64,000 nt of DNA from NCBI GenBank assembly GCA_934444765.1, contig CAKSDC010000010.1, positions 1-64,000 of the forward strand, given 5' to 3'. Positions 25,939 to 34,224 of this stretch are shown here, one piece after another; within the stretch, counting starts at the first letter, position 1, and each line of letters begins with the position of its first letter. The translations under genes were made by a program, and so were the position numbers. The notes under the pieces were generated by a model that saw only the letters and a list, made by a program, of their open reading frames with translations, was not told where the DNA came from and made no database searches. Origin of the DNA: an uncultured Oscillospiraceae bacterium (GTDB lineage Bacteria > Bacillota > Clostridia > Oscillospirales > Ruminococcaceae).

Positions 25939-26958
25939 CTATTTGATAGTCTTTAAGTAAGCGGATATTAAACGTGCAGTATATAGTACGTCGTTTAAGT
26001 CTATTACTTCTACTGGAGTATGCATATACTTTAATGGTATAGATAGCGTAGCACTCTTTACACCGTTACGGGTGACTGAAAATCTATCGGCATTAGTACC
26101 AGTATCTTCTGGCATGACCTCTATTTGATAAGGAATGTTATTCTGTACAGCTATGCTTTGCAAGTCTTTAGACATAGCCTTATCTAAAGTGGAAGAAAAA
26201 CCTATCATAGCACCACCACCAAGAAGACCACACTTATATGGACTTTCGTCGGCAGTCAATCCGAATGAAACGTCTACGGCTATAGCATAGTCAGGGTTGA
26301 TTTCGTAAGCACCTATCAAAGCACCACGTTCGCCGACCTCTTCTTGTGACGAAAACATTACCGTATACGAACAGTTAAGACTTTCGTCTTTAAGCAGACT
26401 TAACGCCGTCAAGATAGCCATAATACCGCTTCTATCGTCTAAAGACGGTGCAGTAACTCTATCACCGATTAGCGAATGACACTGCTTTCTAAAAGATACC
26501 ACGTCACCTAAAGATACTATCTGTTGTAACTCCTCTTTAGTTAGACCTGTATCTATACATAGTTCTTCAACCTTTGGTACTTCGGAACTGTTACTGCTTA
26601 GATGTGGTGGTAGTGTACTAATAACCCCTAAGATATCTTTCTTGCCGTGAACGGTGACTTCTTGTGCTGAAAGTAGTCTTCTATCCAAACCGCCTACGCT
26701 ACCTACTTTTAAAAAGCCGTCCTGTGTGATGTAAGTAACCATCATGCCTATTTGGTCAAGGTGTGCGTCTAACAGTATATGAGGTTTACCCTCTTCACGG
26801 TTGCCAAAGTTTGCTATAACGTTGCCATTCTTTACGTACACGTCATTAGAGTACTCTTTTAGAAGGCTTACTAAGTATTCTTCTAAAGAACCGTTATAGT
26901 TGGCAATATTAACCTTTGAACATAGTTCAAACAGAGTATCTTTAATATTATCTAACAT
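25939..26958 (-). CDS. M42 family metallopeptidase (copy B)
   Basis: A 339-residue M42 paralogue of the next gene. Zinc and catalytic residues lie in LLDAHLDQIGMMV, APSLDDRSGIMA, SSQEEVGERGA and KYMHTPVEVI. The two proteins are clearly homologous but diverged, which would allow a mixed oligomer or different substrate ranges. It lies 23 nt after murD and 16 nt before copy A. Confidence 0.93.
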   Translation of the reverse strand: MLDNIKDTLFELCSKVNIANYNGSLEEYLVSLLKEYSNDVYVKNGNVIANFGNREEGKPHILLDAHLDQIGMMVTYITQDGFLKVGSVGGLDRRLLSAQEVTVHGKKDILGVISTLPPHLSSNSSEVPKVEELCIDTGLTKEELQQIVSLGDVVSFRKQCHSLIGDRVTAPSLDDRSGIMAILTALSLLKDESLNCSYTVMFSSQEEVGERGALIGAYEINPDYAIAVDVSFGLTADESPYKCGLLGGGAMIGFSSTLDKAMSKDLQSIAVQNNIPYQIEVMPEDTGTNADRFSVTRNGVKSATLSIPLKYMHTPVEVIDLNDVLYTARLISAYLKTIK

Positions 26959-26981
26959 CTTAAAAATATCCTTTACTATTA

Positions 26982-28373
26982 TTAGTGTAGTTGGTTTACT
27001 AACTTTTTAAAGTGTATTCCACGAGCCTCAAAGTTTGGATATTGGTCGAAACTTGCACACGCTGGAGATAGTGTAACTATATCACCTGATACGGCTATCT
27101 GTTTAGCCTTTTCCACAGCCTCTTCAAGAGTGTTTACACGGTATATCTTTAGACCACTACTTGGATACTCTGGGCATTCTGTTACGGCTTTTTCAATCTT
27201 ATCGGCAGTAGCACCTAATAGTATTAAAGACTTAACTTTTTGATTTACTGGTTTAGCTAAAGGTTCAAAAGGAATCTTTTTATCGTAACCACCAGCTATT
27301 ACTATAAGTTTTTGATTGAAAGAGTTTAAACCTGCTAATACTCTTGTAGGACTGGTAGCTATACTATCGTTATAGTACTTAACGCCATTGAGTTCACGAA
27401 TGTATTCTATACGATGTTCTACACCGTTGAAAGTCTTAGCTACTTTAACTATGTTTTCGATAGAAACTTCACCCCATACGGCTGAAATTGCTGTTAGATA
27501 GTTTTCTACGTTGTGCATACCAGGAATTTTAATATCGTCCTTGTGCATAATCTTAGTAGTCTTTCCGTAGTCGTTGTAACATAGATATCCTTCATCGTCT
27601 AAGTAAGCACCACATTCCACTTTGGAAGTCTTAGAAAACTTTACTAACTTACCTCTAACTAAGTCAGATAGACTGTTAGTAATATCGTTATCTTGATTTA
27701 ATACAGTCTTAGAGAATGCGTTTTGATGTAGTATGATGTTCTTTTTAGCCTCTATGTACTCTTCCATAGTACCGTGAACGTCTAAATGGTTAGGTGCTAC
27801 GTTGGTAATTACCGCTACGTCTGGAGAAGTTCTCATGGATAGTAGCTGAAAACTTGAAAGTTCTACTACTGCTACGTCGTCGTGTTCTATCTCTTCCACT
27901 ATAGGAAGTAACGCTCTACCAATGTTACCACCCTTATATACTACCTTACCTTCGGCAGATAAAAATTCGGATATTAAAGTAGTGGTAGTAGTCTTACCGT
28001 CTGAACCCGTTACAGCATAGGTCTTACATGGGCATAGATAGAAAAATGTTTCCATTTCGGAAGTGATTACTACGCCTTTCTGTCTAATTTCGGTAAGTAC
28101 TGGATTATTATAGTACATACCAGGGGTACGATATACTATATCAAAGCCTCTAAGAGCCTCAATGTAGTTTTCACCTAATATGTATTTAACGCCCATATCT
28201 TTTAGTACTTTGTAGTTTTCGCCTAACTGTTCGGCAGACTTTTTATCGCAAACTGTAACGTCTAAGCCTTTATTTAGGAACATTTTTATACAGTTAAAGT
28301 TAGTAACTCCCATACCTATAAAGGCTATCTTTTTTCCCTTTAAACTTTCAAAGAATATATCTATTCTATTCAT
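26982..28373 (-). CDS. murD: UDP-N-acetylmuramoylalanine-D-glutamate ligase
   Basis: MurD adds D-glutamate to UDP-MurNAc-L-Ala in the cytoplasmic phase of peptidoglycan synthesis. The 463-residue protein has an N-terminal Rossmann-like domain (KKIAFIGMGVTN), the Mur-ligase ATP loop GSDGKTTTT, ELSSFQLL, TNVAPNHLDVHG and YNDSIATSPT. The ribosome site is GGAGG. murD sits apart from other mur genes here and heads a peptidase-containing operon, an unusual setting. Confidence 0.96.
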   Translation of the reverse strand: MNRIDIFFESLKGKKIAFIGMGVTNFNCIKMFLNKGLDVTVCDKKSAEQLGENYKVLKDMGVKYILGENYIEALRGFDIVYRTPGMYYNNPVLTEIRQKGVVITSEMETFFYLCPCKTYAVTGSDGKTTTTTLISEFLSAEGKVVYKGGNIGRALLPIVEEIEHDDVAVVELSSFQLLSMRTSPDVAVITNVAPNHLDVHGTMEEYIEAKKNIILHQNAFSKTVLNQDNDITNSLSDLVRGKLVKFSKTSKVECGAYLDDEGYLCYNDYGKTTKIMHKDDIKIPGMHNVENYLTAISAVWGEVSIENIVKVAKTFNGVEHRIEYIRELNGVKYYNDSIATSPTRVLAGLNSFNQKLIVIAGGYDKKIPFEPLAKPVNQKVKSLILLGATADKIEKAVTECPEYPSSGLKIYRVNTLEEAVEKAKQIAVSGDIVTLSPACASFDQYPNFEARGIHFKKLVNQLH

Positions 28374-28429
28374 AACGAAAAATCCTCCACATTCTGTTTA
28401 ACACCTTAATATTATGTGTCCAATAATAT

Positions 28430-28458
28430 ATTATAATACTACTTAGTTATAAAGTCAA
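28430..28458 (-). promoter_or_regulatory. Promoter of the murD operon
   Basis: Minus-strand TTGACT (28458-28453), 17 bp, TATAAT (28435-28430), about 55 nt before the murD start. It should drive all six genes from murD to 22129. Confidence 0.82.
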
Positions 28459-28466
28459 TGTATTGG

Positions 28467-29522
28467 TTAATGTTTTTTTAGCGTGTACATTACGACTGAA
28501 AAGGCAGATACTACCATACCTACAAGCAGTCCTAATTTAGTACTATCGGAGGTGTTTTCTGAAGTGTTTAAAGTCTGTACGGTGCTAACCTCTGTAGAAG
28601 TCGTCGTAGTGGTGGAACTACTGGTAGTACTCGTAGTAGTATCCATGGTGGTGGTAGTTTGATTAGAACTCTTACTATCAACAGCTTTGATACTATTAGT
28701 AGTCGCTTGAGTTACTGGTTGTGTGGTAGGATAGTAGTTAATGGCATCTTTAAAGTTGCGATAGTCTACTAACTTAGCTTTGCGTGTATTGGATAGCGTT
28801 TCTACTGGTGTATCGAAGTATGTACTACTATATCCTTTGATAGAAAACTCTCCGTTAGAGTATCTGTTTTGAGAGTCCCATGTACAGTCCACATATACCC
28901 ACCTATTTTCGGAAGCGTACCAGCAAGCGTTCCATTCGTGATTGGTAGGCGAACTATCAGTAGCTATACTATTACTATCCACTACACCGTTTTCTAATGC
29001 TGAGCCTCTAACGTTTATGCAAAAGATATCTTGTGCGTTACACAGTGCCGAAAACAGGTTAGAATATCCTGCACATATGGTTCTGTTGGTATCCAATATG
29101 TGTTTTAAAGATACCGTGTTTAGGTCGGCTACGTCTTCATAAGCGTCTAAATCGTAAGATATAGTCTGACATACGTAGTCATGAATAGCCTTCATTTTAG
29201 AGTAGTCATCGGAAATGCCATTACATATACTATCGGATAGTTCTTTAACACGCTGAATGGTATCCGATACTGAACTATACTCTGCATTTGGATATACTAC
29301 ATAGTCCACCATAAATTCCGAGCCGTAATAGGTTATATCTTCAGGAAGTCTATCGTTTATCTTGTCCACGTTCTGTTGTAATACGGTATCGTACACTTCT
29401 TGACTTAACGCATAAGATACCATACTACAACTACTATTATAGTAGTATTGTGGACTACACACTCCACACGCTAAAGTAGTGGATATAGCTAATACGGTTA
29501 ATAGTTTAAGTTTTAACTTCAC
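28467..29522 (-). CDS. Surface transglutaminase-like cysteine protease domain protein
   Basis: A 351-residue exported protein. A signal peptide (KLKLKLLTVLAISTTLACGVC) is followed by a transglutaminase-like (PF01841) core with catalytic Cys in RTICAGYSNL, His in TNHEWNACW and Asp in VYVDCTWDS. A long Thr/Ser-rich linker and a C-terminal membrane helix with KKH tail (LLVGMVVSAFSVVMYTLKKH) anchor it to the membrane. Such proteins usually act as peptidases or cross-link modifiers at the wall. The start is GTG behind AGAGGTGAT. It lies 14 nt after ispF and shares that operon. Confidence 0.85.
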   Translation of the reverse strand: MKLKLKLLTVLAISTTLACGVCSPQYYYNSSCSMVSYALSQEVYDTVLQQNVDKINDRLPEDITYYGSEFMVDYVVYPNAEYSSVSDTIQRVKELSDSICNGISDDYSKMKAIHDYVCQTISYDLDAYEDVADLNTVSLKHILDTNRTICAGYSNLFSALCNAQDIFCINVRGSALENGVVDSNSIATDSSPTNHEWNACWYASENRWVYVDCTWDSQNRYSNGEFSIKGYSSTYFDTPVETLSNTRKAKLVDYRNFKDAINYYPTTQPVTQATTNSIKAVDSKSSNQTTTTMDTTTSTTSSSTTTTTSTEVSTVQTLNTSENTSDSTKLGLLVGMVVSAFSVVMYTLKKH

Positions 29523-29536
29523 AGGATATCACCTCT

Positions 29537-30013
29537 TTAGAGTTTGCTTAACAGACACACTGCGTGTGCAGATATTCCTAAGCCTTGACCAGTAAAGCCT
29601 AAACGTTCTTCAGTAGTAGCCTTGACGCTAACACACTCTACAGATACGTTACATACTTTGGCTATATTCTCCCTCATAGAGGCTATATGCGGTGCTAACT
29701 TTGGCTTTTGACATAGTATAGTACTATCTATATTACCTATAGTATAACCGTTATCTTGTATGAGCTTGCACACCTTAGATAGTAACTTTAAACTATCAGC
29801 ATTAGAGTATTCTTCGTCTGTATCCGGAAAGTGTTTGCCTATATCTCCTAAAGCTAAAGCACCTAATAGAGCGTCCATAACGGCATGAACTAACACGTCA
29901 GCATCAGAGTGACCCAATAGTCCCTTTTCGTAGGGTATATCTACCCCACCAAGGATTAACTTTCTACCTTCCACTAACCTGTGAACGTCGTAACCGTGAC
30001 CTATTCTAAACAT
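29537..30013 (-). CDS. ispF: 2-C-methyl-D-erythritol 2,4-cyclodiphosphate synthase
   Basis: IspF closes the cyclodiphosphate ring in the non-mevalonate isoprenoid pathway. The 158-residue protein shows metal ligands D9 and H11 in GHGYDVHR, the LGHSDADVLVHAVMDALLGA segment, and the TTEERLGFTGQGLGISAHAV tail. Its ATG lies inside the 3' end of ispD (8-nt overlap), a common coupling of these two enzymes. Confidence 0.97.
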   Translation of the reverse strand: MFRIGHGYDVHRLVEGRKLILGGVDIPYEKGLLGHSDADVLVHAVMDALLGALALGDIGKHFPDTDEEYSNADSLKLLSKVCKLIQDNGYTIGNIDSTILCQKPKLAPHIASMRENIAKVCNVSVECVSVKATTEERLGFTGQGLGISAHAVCLLSKL

Positions 30014-30701
30014 CTTTATCTAATCCTTTCAATAGAGTTTCTGCAACGTCTATATCCTCTGGAGTGGTAATCTTTATGTTGCTATAGTGACCCCTTACCA
30101 TGTATACTTTAGTGCCTGTAACCTCTACCAGTTGACAGTCGTCGTTGAACACTAAAGCGTTACGTAAAGCGTAGTCTACACCCTGAGCGTATATACTCTT
30201 TTTAAAAGTCTGTGGCGTTTGAGTGTTATATAGGCAAGGTCTGTAAGGAGTATCCACTATAAAGTTTTCGGTTACTACTTTAATAGTATCTTTAACGGGA
30301 ACTCCTAAAGTTGCACCGCCGTAAGTTCTTGCTTTAGCGATACATTCTTCTATATCTTTAATTAATACTAAAGGTCTTGCACCGTCGTGAATAGTTATAA
30401 GTTTAGTATCTTTAGCTACTAACCTATAGCCATTTAGAACGCTTTCCTGTCTACATCTACCACCCGTTACTACGTGCTTTAGTTTAGTAATGTTGTTAAG
30501 TTCAGCTATACGTTTAATTTCGTCTATATCGAACTTACGTGATACCACTATAATTTCCTTGACACTTGGACTATTTTGAAAAGCAGTAAGGCTCATACCC
30601 ACTACGGTTGAATTTCCCAAAGGTAAAAACTGCTTATTTACACGTCCCATTCTTACAGAGTCGCCTGCACATACTATTATTGCGGAAGTATCTGGTTTCA
30701 T
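30006..30701 (-). CDS. ispD: 2-C-methyl-D-erythritol 4-phosphate cytidylyltransferase
   Basis: IspD activates methylerythritol phosphate with CTP. The 231-residue protein has a nucleotidyltransferase N-terminus with a shortened variant loop (AIIVCAGDSVRMGRVNKQF), the GGRCRQESVLNG and IHDGARPL motifs and QTPQTFK. The start follows AAGGAGG. It precedes and overlaps ispF. Confidence 0.96.
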   Translation of the reverse strand: MKPDTSAIIVCAGDSVRMGRVNKQFLPLGNSTVVGMSLTAFQNSPSVKEIIVVSRKFDIDEIKRIAELNNITKLKHVVTGGRCRQESVLNGYRLVAKDTKLITIHDGARPLVLIKDIEECIAKARTYGGATLGVPVKDTIKVVTENFIVDTPYRPCLYNTQTPQTFKKSIYAQGVDYALRNALVFNDDCQLVEVTGTKVYMVRGHYSNIKITTPEDIDVAETLLKGLDKDV

Positions 30702-30742
30702 AAAAAAAACCTCCTTATGTTTTTAAAGTAATGTTACTATAT

Positions 30743-30771
30743 ATTGTAACATCTATTTGATAGTAAGTCAA
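30743..30771 (-). promoter_or_regulatory. Promoter of ispD-ispF operon
   Basis: Minus-strand TTGACT (30771-30766), 17 bp, TACAAT (30748-30743), about 40 nt before ispD. An imperfect palindrome, GTTACTATATATTGTAAC, overlaps the -10 (30733-30750) and could be an operator. Confidence 0.72.
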
Positions 30772-30803
30772 TATGGTGGGAGTTGGAATTGACGTTAAAT
30801 TTC

Positions 30804-30832
30804 TTGACACGCTAATATATTTTTGATATAAT
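30804..30832 (+). promoter_or_regulatory. Promoter of corA
   Basis: Consensus TTGACA (30804-30809), 17 bp, TATAAT (30827-30832). It stands back to back with the ispD promoter. Confidence 0.85.
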
Positions 30833-30856
30833 ATCTTTGGAAAGTAGGTGAGTATT

Positions 30857-31771
30857 ATGTTAATATATCTATTTGGTGAAAAGATGGTTGAAACTAATTT
30901 GGACTACATAGTTAAAAATAACAGTTCCTCTTTGATACTGGTAAACGAAGACGAATATCCTAACCTATTAAAAACCTTGAATATGTCTTTTGAGGGTGAA
31001 TGTAAACTTTCGGACGTTTCGTACTGCAAAATGGAAACTCAAATAAACTGTCTGTACAGTACGCTATCTATTCCAAGTCTAATAGACGTTATCGGTATTA
31101 GATATAATCTTATTATGTTTATTAACGATAAACACGTGGTCATAGTGGATAACAACGACTACGCCTTAAGAATTATTAGGGATATTAGAAGAAGAAACTC
31201 CAATCAGGGCGATACCAAAGAACGCTTTCTATATAACTTTATACTCGGATTTATTACTCGCATTAGTGGTATTATGGACGACTTTGAACGCTCTTTGATG
31301 ACTTTGGAAGACGACGTTCTACACGATAAGACTGAAGACTTCCAAAATAGACTTATGCCTATTAGAAGACAACTACTTATCCTTAGAACCTACTACGAAC
31401 AGATGGTAGACGTTTGCGCTGAACTTGAAGAGAACGAAAACAGGTTCTTTAATAAGACCCAACTTAAATACTTTGGCATTCTTACCGACCGTGCAGACCG
31501 TCTTATGGATAAGACTAAACAACTATTAGACTATGCCTCTCAAGTAAAAGAAGCCTACAAGGACAAGATAGACAGCGAACAGAACCAAAATATGCAGTTT
31601 TTAACCGTAATGTCTACTATCTTCTATCCACTGACTTTAATTACTGGTTGGTATGGCATGAACTTTGAAAATATGCCAGAACTTGCTCACGGTTACCCGT
31701 TCGTTATAACACTTAGTATAGTGGTTCTTATAGTATGCATTATAATATTTAAGAAGAAAAAGATATTCTAA
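30857..31771 (+). CDS. corA: CorA family magnesium/divalent cation transporter
   Basis: A CorA-type channel of 304 residues. A cytoplasmic funnel domain with a long coiled helix (about 110-240) precedes two C-terminal membrane helices; the pore signature YGMNFENMPE follows the first helix. The basic end KKKKIF is typical. The ATG at 30857 is favoured because AGGTGA is 5 nt upstream; an in-frame GTG at 30848 overlaps that site. Substrate could be Mg, Co or Zn. Confidence 0.94.
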   Translation: MLIYLFGEKMVETNLDYIVKNNSSSLILVNEDEYPNLLKTLNMSFEGECKLSDVSYCKMETQINCLYSTLSIPSLIDVIGIRYNLIMFINDKHVVIVDNNDYALRIIRDIRRRNSNQGDTKERFLYNFILGFITRISGIMDDFERSLMTLEDDVLHDKTEDFQNRLMPIRRQLLILRTYYEQMVDVCAELEENENRFFNKTQLKYFGILTDRADRLMDKTKQLLDYASQVKEAYKDKIDSEQNQNMQFLTVMSTIFYPLTLITGWYGMNFENMPELAHGYPFVITLSIVVLIVCIIIFKKKKIF

Positions 31772-31778
31772 AACAAAA

Positions 31779-31807
31779 AGAACGTTAATATTAACGTTCT
31801 ATTTCTA
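31779..31807. terminator. Terminator between corA and the cysteine-peptidase-like gene
   Basis: The 22-nt perfect palindrome at 31779-31800 (arms AGAACGTTAAT / ATTAACGTTCT) is flanked by T-rich tracts on both strands, the stronger one (TTTTTGTTTTAG) on the minus strand. Confidence 0.7.
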
Positions 31808-31809
31808 TT

Positions 31810-32487
31810 CTATTTAAACTCAAGAATTTTTTCTATGTACAACAAGTCACAGAATAGAGTATTTGGGAATACTAACTTTTTTGCGTACTCCTTAAAGTCT
31901 ATATAGTACTTTTTACCCCATGAAGATACTTCTAATACGGTCTGACCGTTGCATTCTATAATAGAAGTTATTACCATATAGTGTGCGGTTACTCTATGCG
32001 TGCTATGGGATAGCTTTATATCGCTATATAGTGGTAGATACTGCTTTTTATCCATGGTATAAAACGAAAATATCACTGGAATATCTTGTAATAGCATACT
32101 CTTAGCTAACTTTAAAAATCTTTTTGGAGTGTTGAAACATATCCATTTACAGTTGTAACCTTTAAAGAAAACCTTCATGGCATTAGGTGTTAGGGTTCTA
32201 ACTGGAAACTTTAAGAACGTGGTATAGTTAGAAACTTCTTGTAAGTAGTTGACGTACTGACTAAAAGTAACCGTGTACTTGCCCAATAGATACAGTATCA
32301 CGTCGGTTAAAGCTACCAAACCACAACCGCACTGTTTAAGTTCTTTACTGGATACGCTATCGTTAAAGTATCTTCTATTAGGATAGTTCAACGCCCAGTT
32401 TTGCGAACCTCCAAAAGATACTCTGCTATCATCTTTAGAAAGTCTTACGCCTATGTAGTCGGAATGGTCTAAGGTTATAATGTTCAT
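31810..32487 (-). CDS. Papain-like (C39-type) cysteine peptidase, putative
   Basis: A 225-residue protein with the arrangement of C39-like papain-fold peptidases: candidate catalytic Cys in KQCGCGLVAL (C53/C55), a later His in TAHYMVITSI and a SSWGKKYYID turn where the third catalytic residue and the family's NSWG/SWG motif are expected. There is no signal peptide and no ABC partner, so bacteriocin export is unlikely. The family match is by motif only; an inactive homologue or unrelated fold is possible. It has its own promoter and the shared terminator behind it. Confidence 0.55.
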   Translation of the reverse strand: MNIITLDHSDYIGVRLSKDDSRVSFGGSQNWALNYPNRRYFNDSVSSKELKQCGCGLVALTDVILYLLGKYTVTFSQYVNYLQEVSNYTTFLKFPVRTLTPNAMKVFFKGYNCKWICFNTPKRFLKLAKSMLLQDIPVIFSFYTMDKKQYLPLYSDIKLSHSTHRVTAHYMVITSIIECNGQTVLEVSSWGKKYYIDFKEYAKKLVFPNTLFCDLLYIEKILEFK

Positions 32488-32525
32488 AACTTGTTGCTCC
32501 TTTGCGTGTGTGATAGTATACTAAT

Positions 32526-32554
32526 ATAATATCATCTTTAATAGAGTATGTCAA
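32526..32554 (-). promoter_or_regulatory. Promoter of the cysteine-peptidase-like gene
   Basis: Minus-strand TTGACA (32554-32549), 17 bp, TATTAT (32531-32526), about 40 nt before the start codon. Confidence 0.72.
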
Positions 32555-32561
32555 TAATAGG

Positions 32562-32595
32562 ATAACAAAAAGGTCACGTATAGTGCGTGACCTTT
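32562..32595 (-). terminator. Terminator of the alcohol dehydrogenase gene
   Basis: A 10-bp perfect stem AAAGGTCACG / CGTGACCTTT with TATAGTG loop, followed on the minus strand by TTTTTGTTA. Confidence 0.8.
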
Positions 32596-32644
32596 AAGTC
32601 GTCCATAACAGACTATGTATATATAAGTTTTATTCCGCCATAGT

Positions 32645-33826
32645 TTAGAACGTTACAGGAGTACCATAGTAAGTACAAGTTAGTAACTTTTCCATTTCAG
32701 CTGGAGTAATAGGTCTTGGGTTAGAACCAGTACAAGCATCGCCAACTGCAAGTTCAGCAATCTTACAGACTTTTTGTTTAAACTCATCTTCATTAATACC
32801 AAACTCTTTTAAAGTCTTAGGAATGTTTAACTTAACGTTGTAAGCGTCAATCTTATCGCATAGTGCTTGAACTAAAGCCTTATCAGTAGAACCTGTTAGA
32901 TTGATACTCTTAGCTATTTGAGCGTAACGCTTTTCAGCGGTCTTATCCTTAGCGTTGTACTTAATTACGTATGGTAGATATATAGCGTTTGCACAACCAT
33001 GAGGAATATGTCCAGTAGAGAATGCTGCACCTGTCTTATGTGCCATAGAGTGTACTATACCTAATAGAGCGTTTGAGAATGCCATACCAGCAAGACACTG
33101 TGCATAGTGCATCTGTTCTCTTGCTTCCATATCGCCACTGTAACTATCAGGTAGATAGTCGAATACCATTTCGATAGCTTTAAGTGCTAATGGGTCGGTA
33201 AATGGACAGTTTAAAGTAGATACGTAGGCTTCGATAGCGTGAGTTAAAGCGTCCATACCAGTATGAGCTACAAGTTTTGGTGGCATAGTCTCAGCTATTA
33301 CAGGGTCTACTATAGCTACGTCAGGAGTGATATTAAAGTCAGCTAATGGATACTTAACACCTGTTTGATAGTTTGTGATTACTGAGAATGCAGTAACTTC
33401 TGTAGCAGTACCGGAAGTCGATGGAATAGCTACAAACTTAGCCTTCTGTCTTAAGGTTGGGAAGTTAAAAGGAATACATAGTTCTTCAAAAGTAGTATCA
33501 GGATATTCATAGAAAGTCCACATAGCCTTAGCAGCGTCGATAGGTGAACCACCACCCATAGCTACTATAACGTCTGGTTGGAACTCTCTCATAACCTCAG
33601 CACCCTTCATAACGGTTTCTACTGATGGGTCTGGTTCTACGTTTTCGATTAGTTTAACTTCCATGCCTGCTTGCTTTAGATAGTCTACAGCCTTATCAAG
33701 GAAACCAAAACGCTTCATAGAGCCTCCGCCTACTACTACTACTGCTTTAGTACCTTTAATATTCTTTAGTTCTTCTAAACAACCCTTGCCATGGTATACA
33801 TCTCTTGGTAAAGTAAAACGACTCAT
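32645..33826 (-). CDS. Iron-containing alcohol dehydrogenase
   Basis: A 393-residue group III dehydrogenase, NAD(P)-dependent, probably reducing acetaldehyde or a similar aldehyde during fermentation. It has the GGGSPIDAAKAM dinucleotide loop, STSGTATEVT, and the metal site Asp/His residues in ALTHAIEAY and HSMAHKTGAAFSTGHIPHG. The ATG at 33826 is chosen (AAGGAGG 10 nt upstream); a longer frame starting at a TTG would read into repeat copy 2. That repeat ends at the ribosome site, so the gene's leader carries the structured element. It is homologous to the C-terminal half of AdhE. Confidence 0.93.
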   Translation of the reverse strand: MSRFTLPRDVYHGKGCLEELKNIKGTKAVVVVGGGSMKRFGFLDKAVDYLKQAGMEVKLIENVEPDPSVETVMKGAEVMREFQPDVIVAMGGGSPIDAAKAMWTFYEYPDTTFEELCIPFNFPTLRQKAKFVAIPSTSGTATEVTAFSVITNYQTGVKYPLADFNITPDVAIVDPVIAETMPPKLVAHTGMDALTHAIEAYVSTLNCPFTDPLALKAIEMVFDYLPDSYSGDMEAREQMHYAQCLAGMAFSNALLGIVHSMAHKTGAAFSTGHIPHGCANAIYLPYVIKYNAKDKTAEKRYAQIAKSINLTGSTDKALVQALCDKIDAYNVKLNIPKTLKEFGINEDEFKQKVCKIAELAVGDACTGSNPRPITPAEMEKLLTCTYYGTPVTF

Positions 33827-33841
33827 AATTTTAGTCCTCCT

Positions 33842-34022
33842 TGTTTCAATCAACAGTCGGTAATTTCACAGAGTCTGACAAGCCAGCAGAACACTGACTG
33901 TAGTTTGCCTCATGTCAGTGGGGGATACCGATTTCTCTCCGCCCACCACTGCCGTTATTTTTCCTACTTGCAATTCATCTCACTCACCTATAGAGTTGGG
34001 AGAATCCTTGCTATTATTTGTT
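33842..34022 (-). repeat. Structured ~180-nt dispersed repeat, copy 2
   Basis: Same element as at 12061 and 54318, here on the minus strand in the leader of the alcohol dehydrogenase gene. It keeps the longer 3' arm like copy 3. Differences include CCCAACT for CCCACCT in the first hairpin and GTTGATTG for GTGGATTG near the end, which weaken two stems, so this copy looks older. Its 3' end (GATTGAAACA) meets the AAGGAGG ribosome site directly. Confidence 0.85.
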
Positions 34023-34168
34023 AAAAAAATATACTGTGTGTATTATACACTTTAGATATATTTATCGTTTTCGTTGATATTATTATATCACAACTGCACA
34101 ACAAATGGTAATATAAAATGGGAATACTGGCATATATTTATATATATATCTGTACGCACTTAACGACC
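34023..34168. other. AT-rich gap upstream of repeat copy 2
   Basis: Between repeat copy 2 and the mgtE terminator lies AT-rich DNA with TATAAT-like hexamers on the minus strand (GATATAATAATATC near 34080 and GTATAATAC near 34042). Neither has a good -35 at 17 bp. The alcohol dehydrogenase promoter is presumably here but cannot be fixed; no gene is seen. Confidence 0.4.
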
Positions 34169-34200
34169 AAAAAAGAACGTCATACTTACGTATAACGTTC
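34169..34200 (-). terminator. Terminator of mgtE
   Basis: GAACGT...ACGTTC outer stem with an inner ATAC/GTAT stem (34175-34200), followed on the minus strand by six T. Confidence 0.82.
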
Positions 34201-34224
34201 CTGATATATAGTGTATATTTCTTA

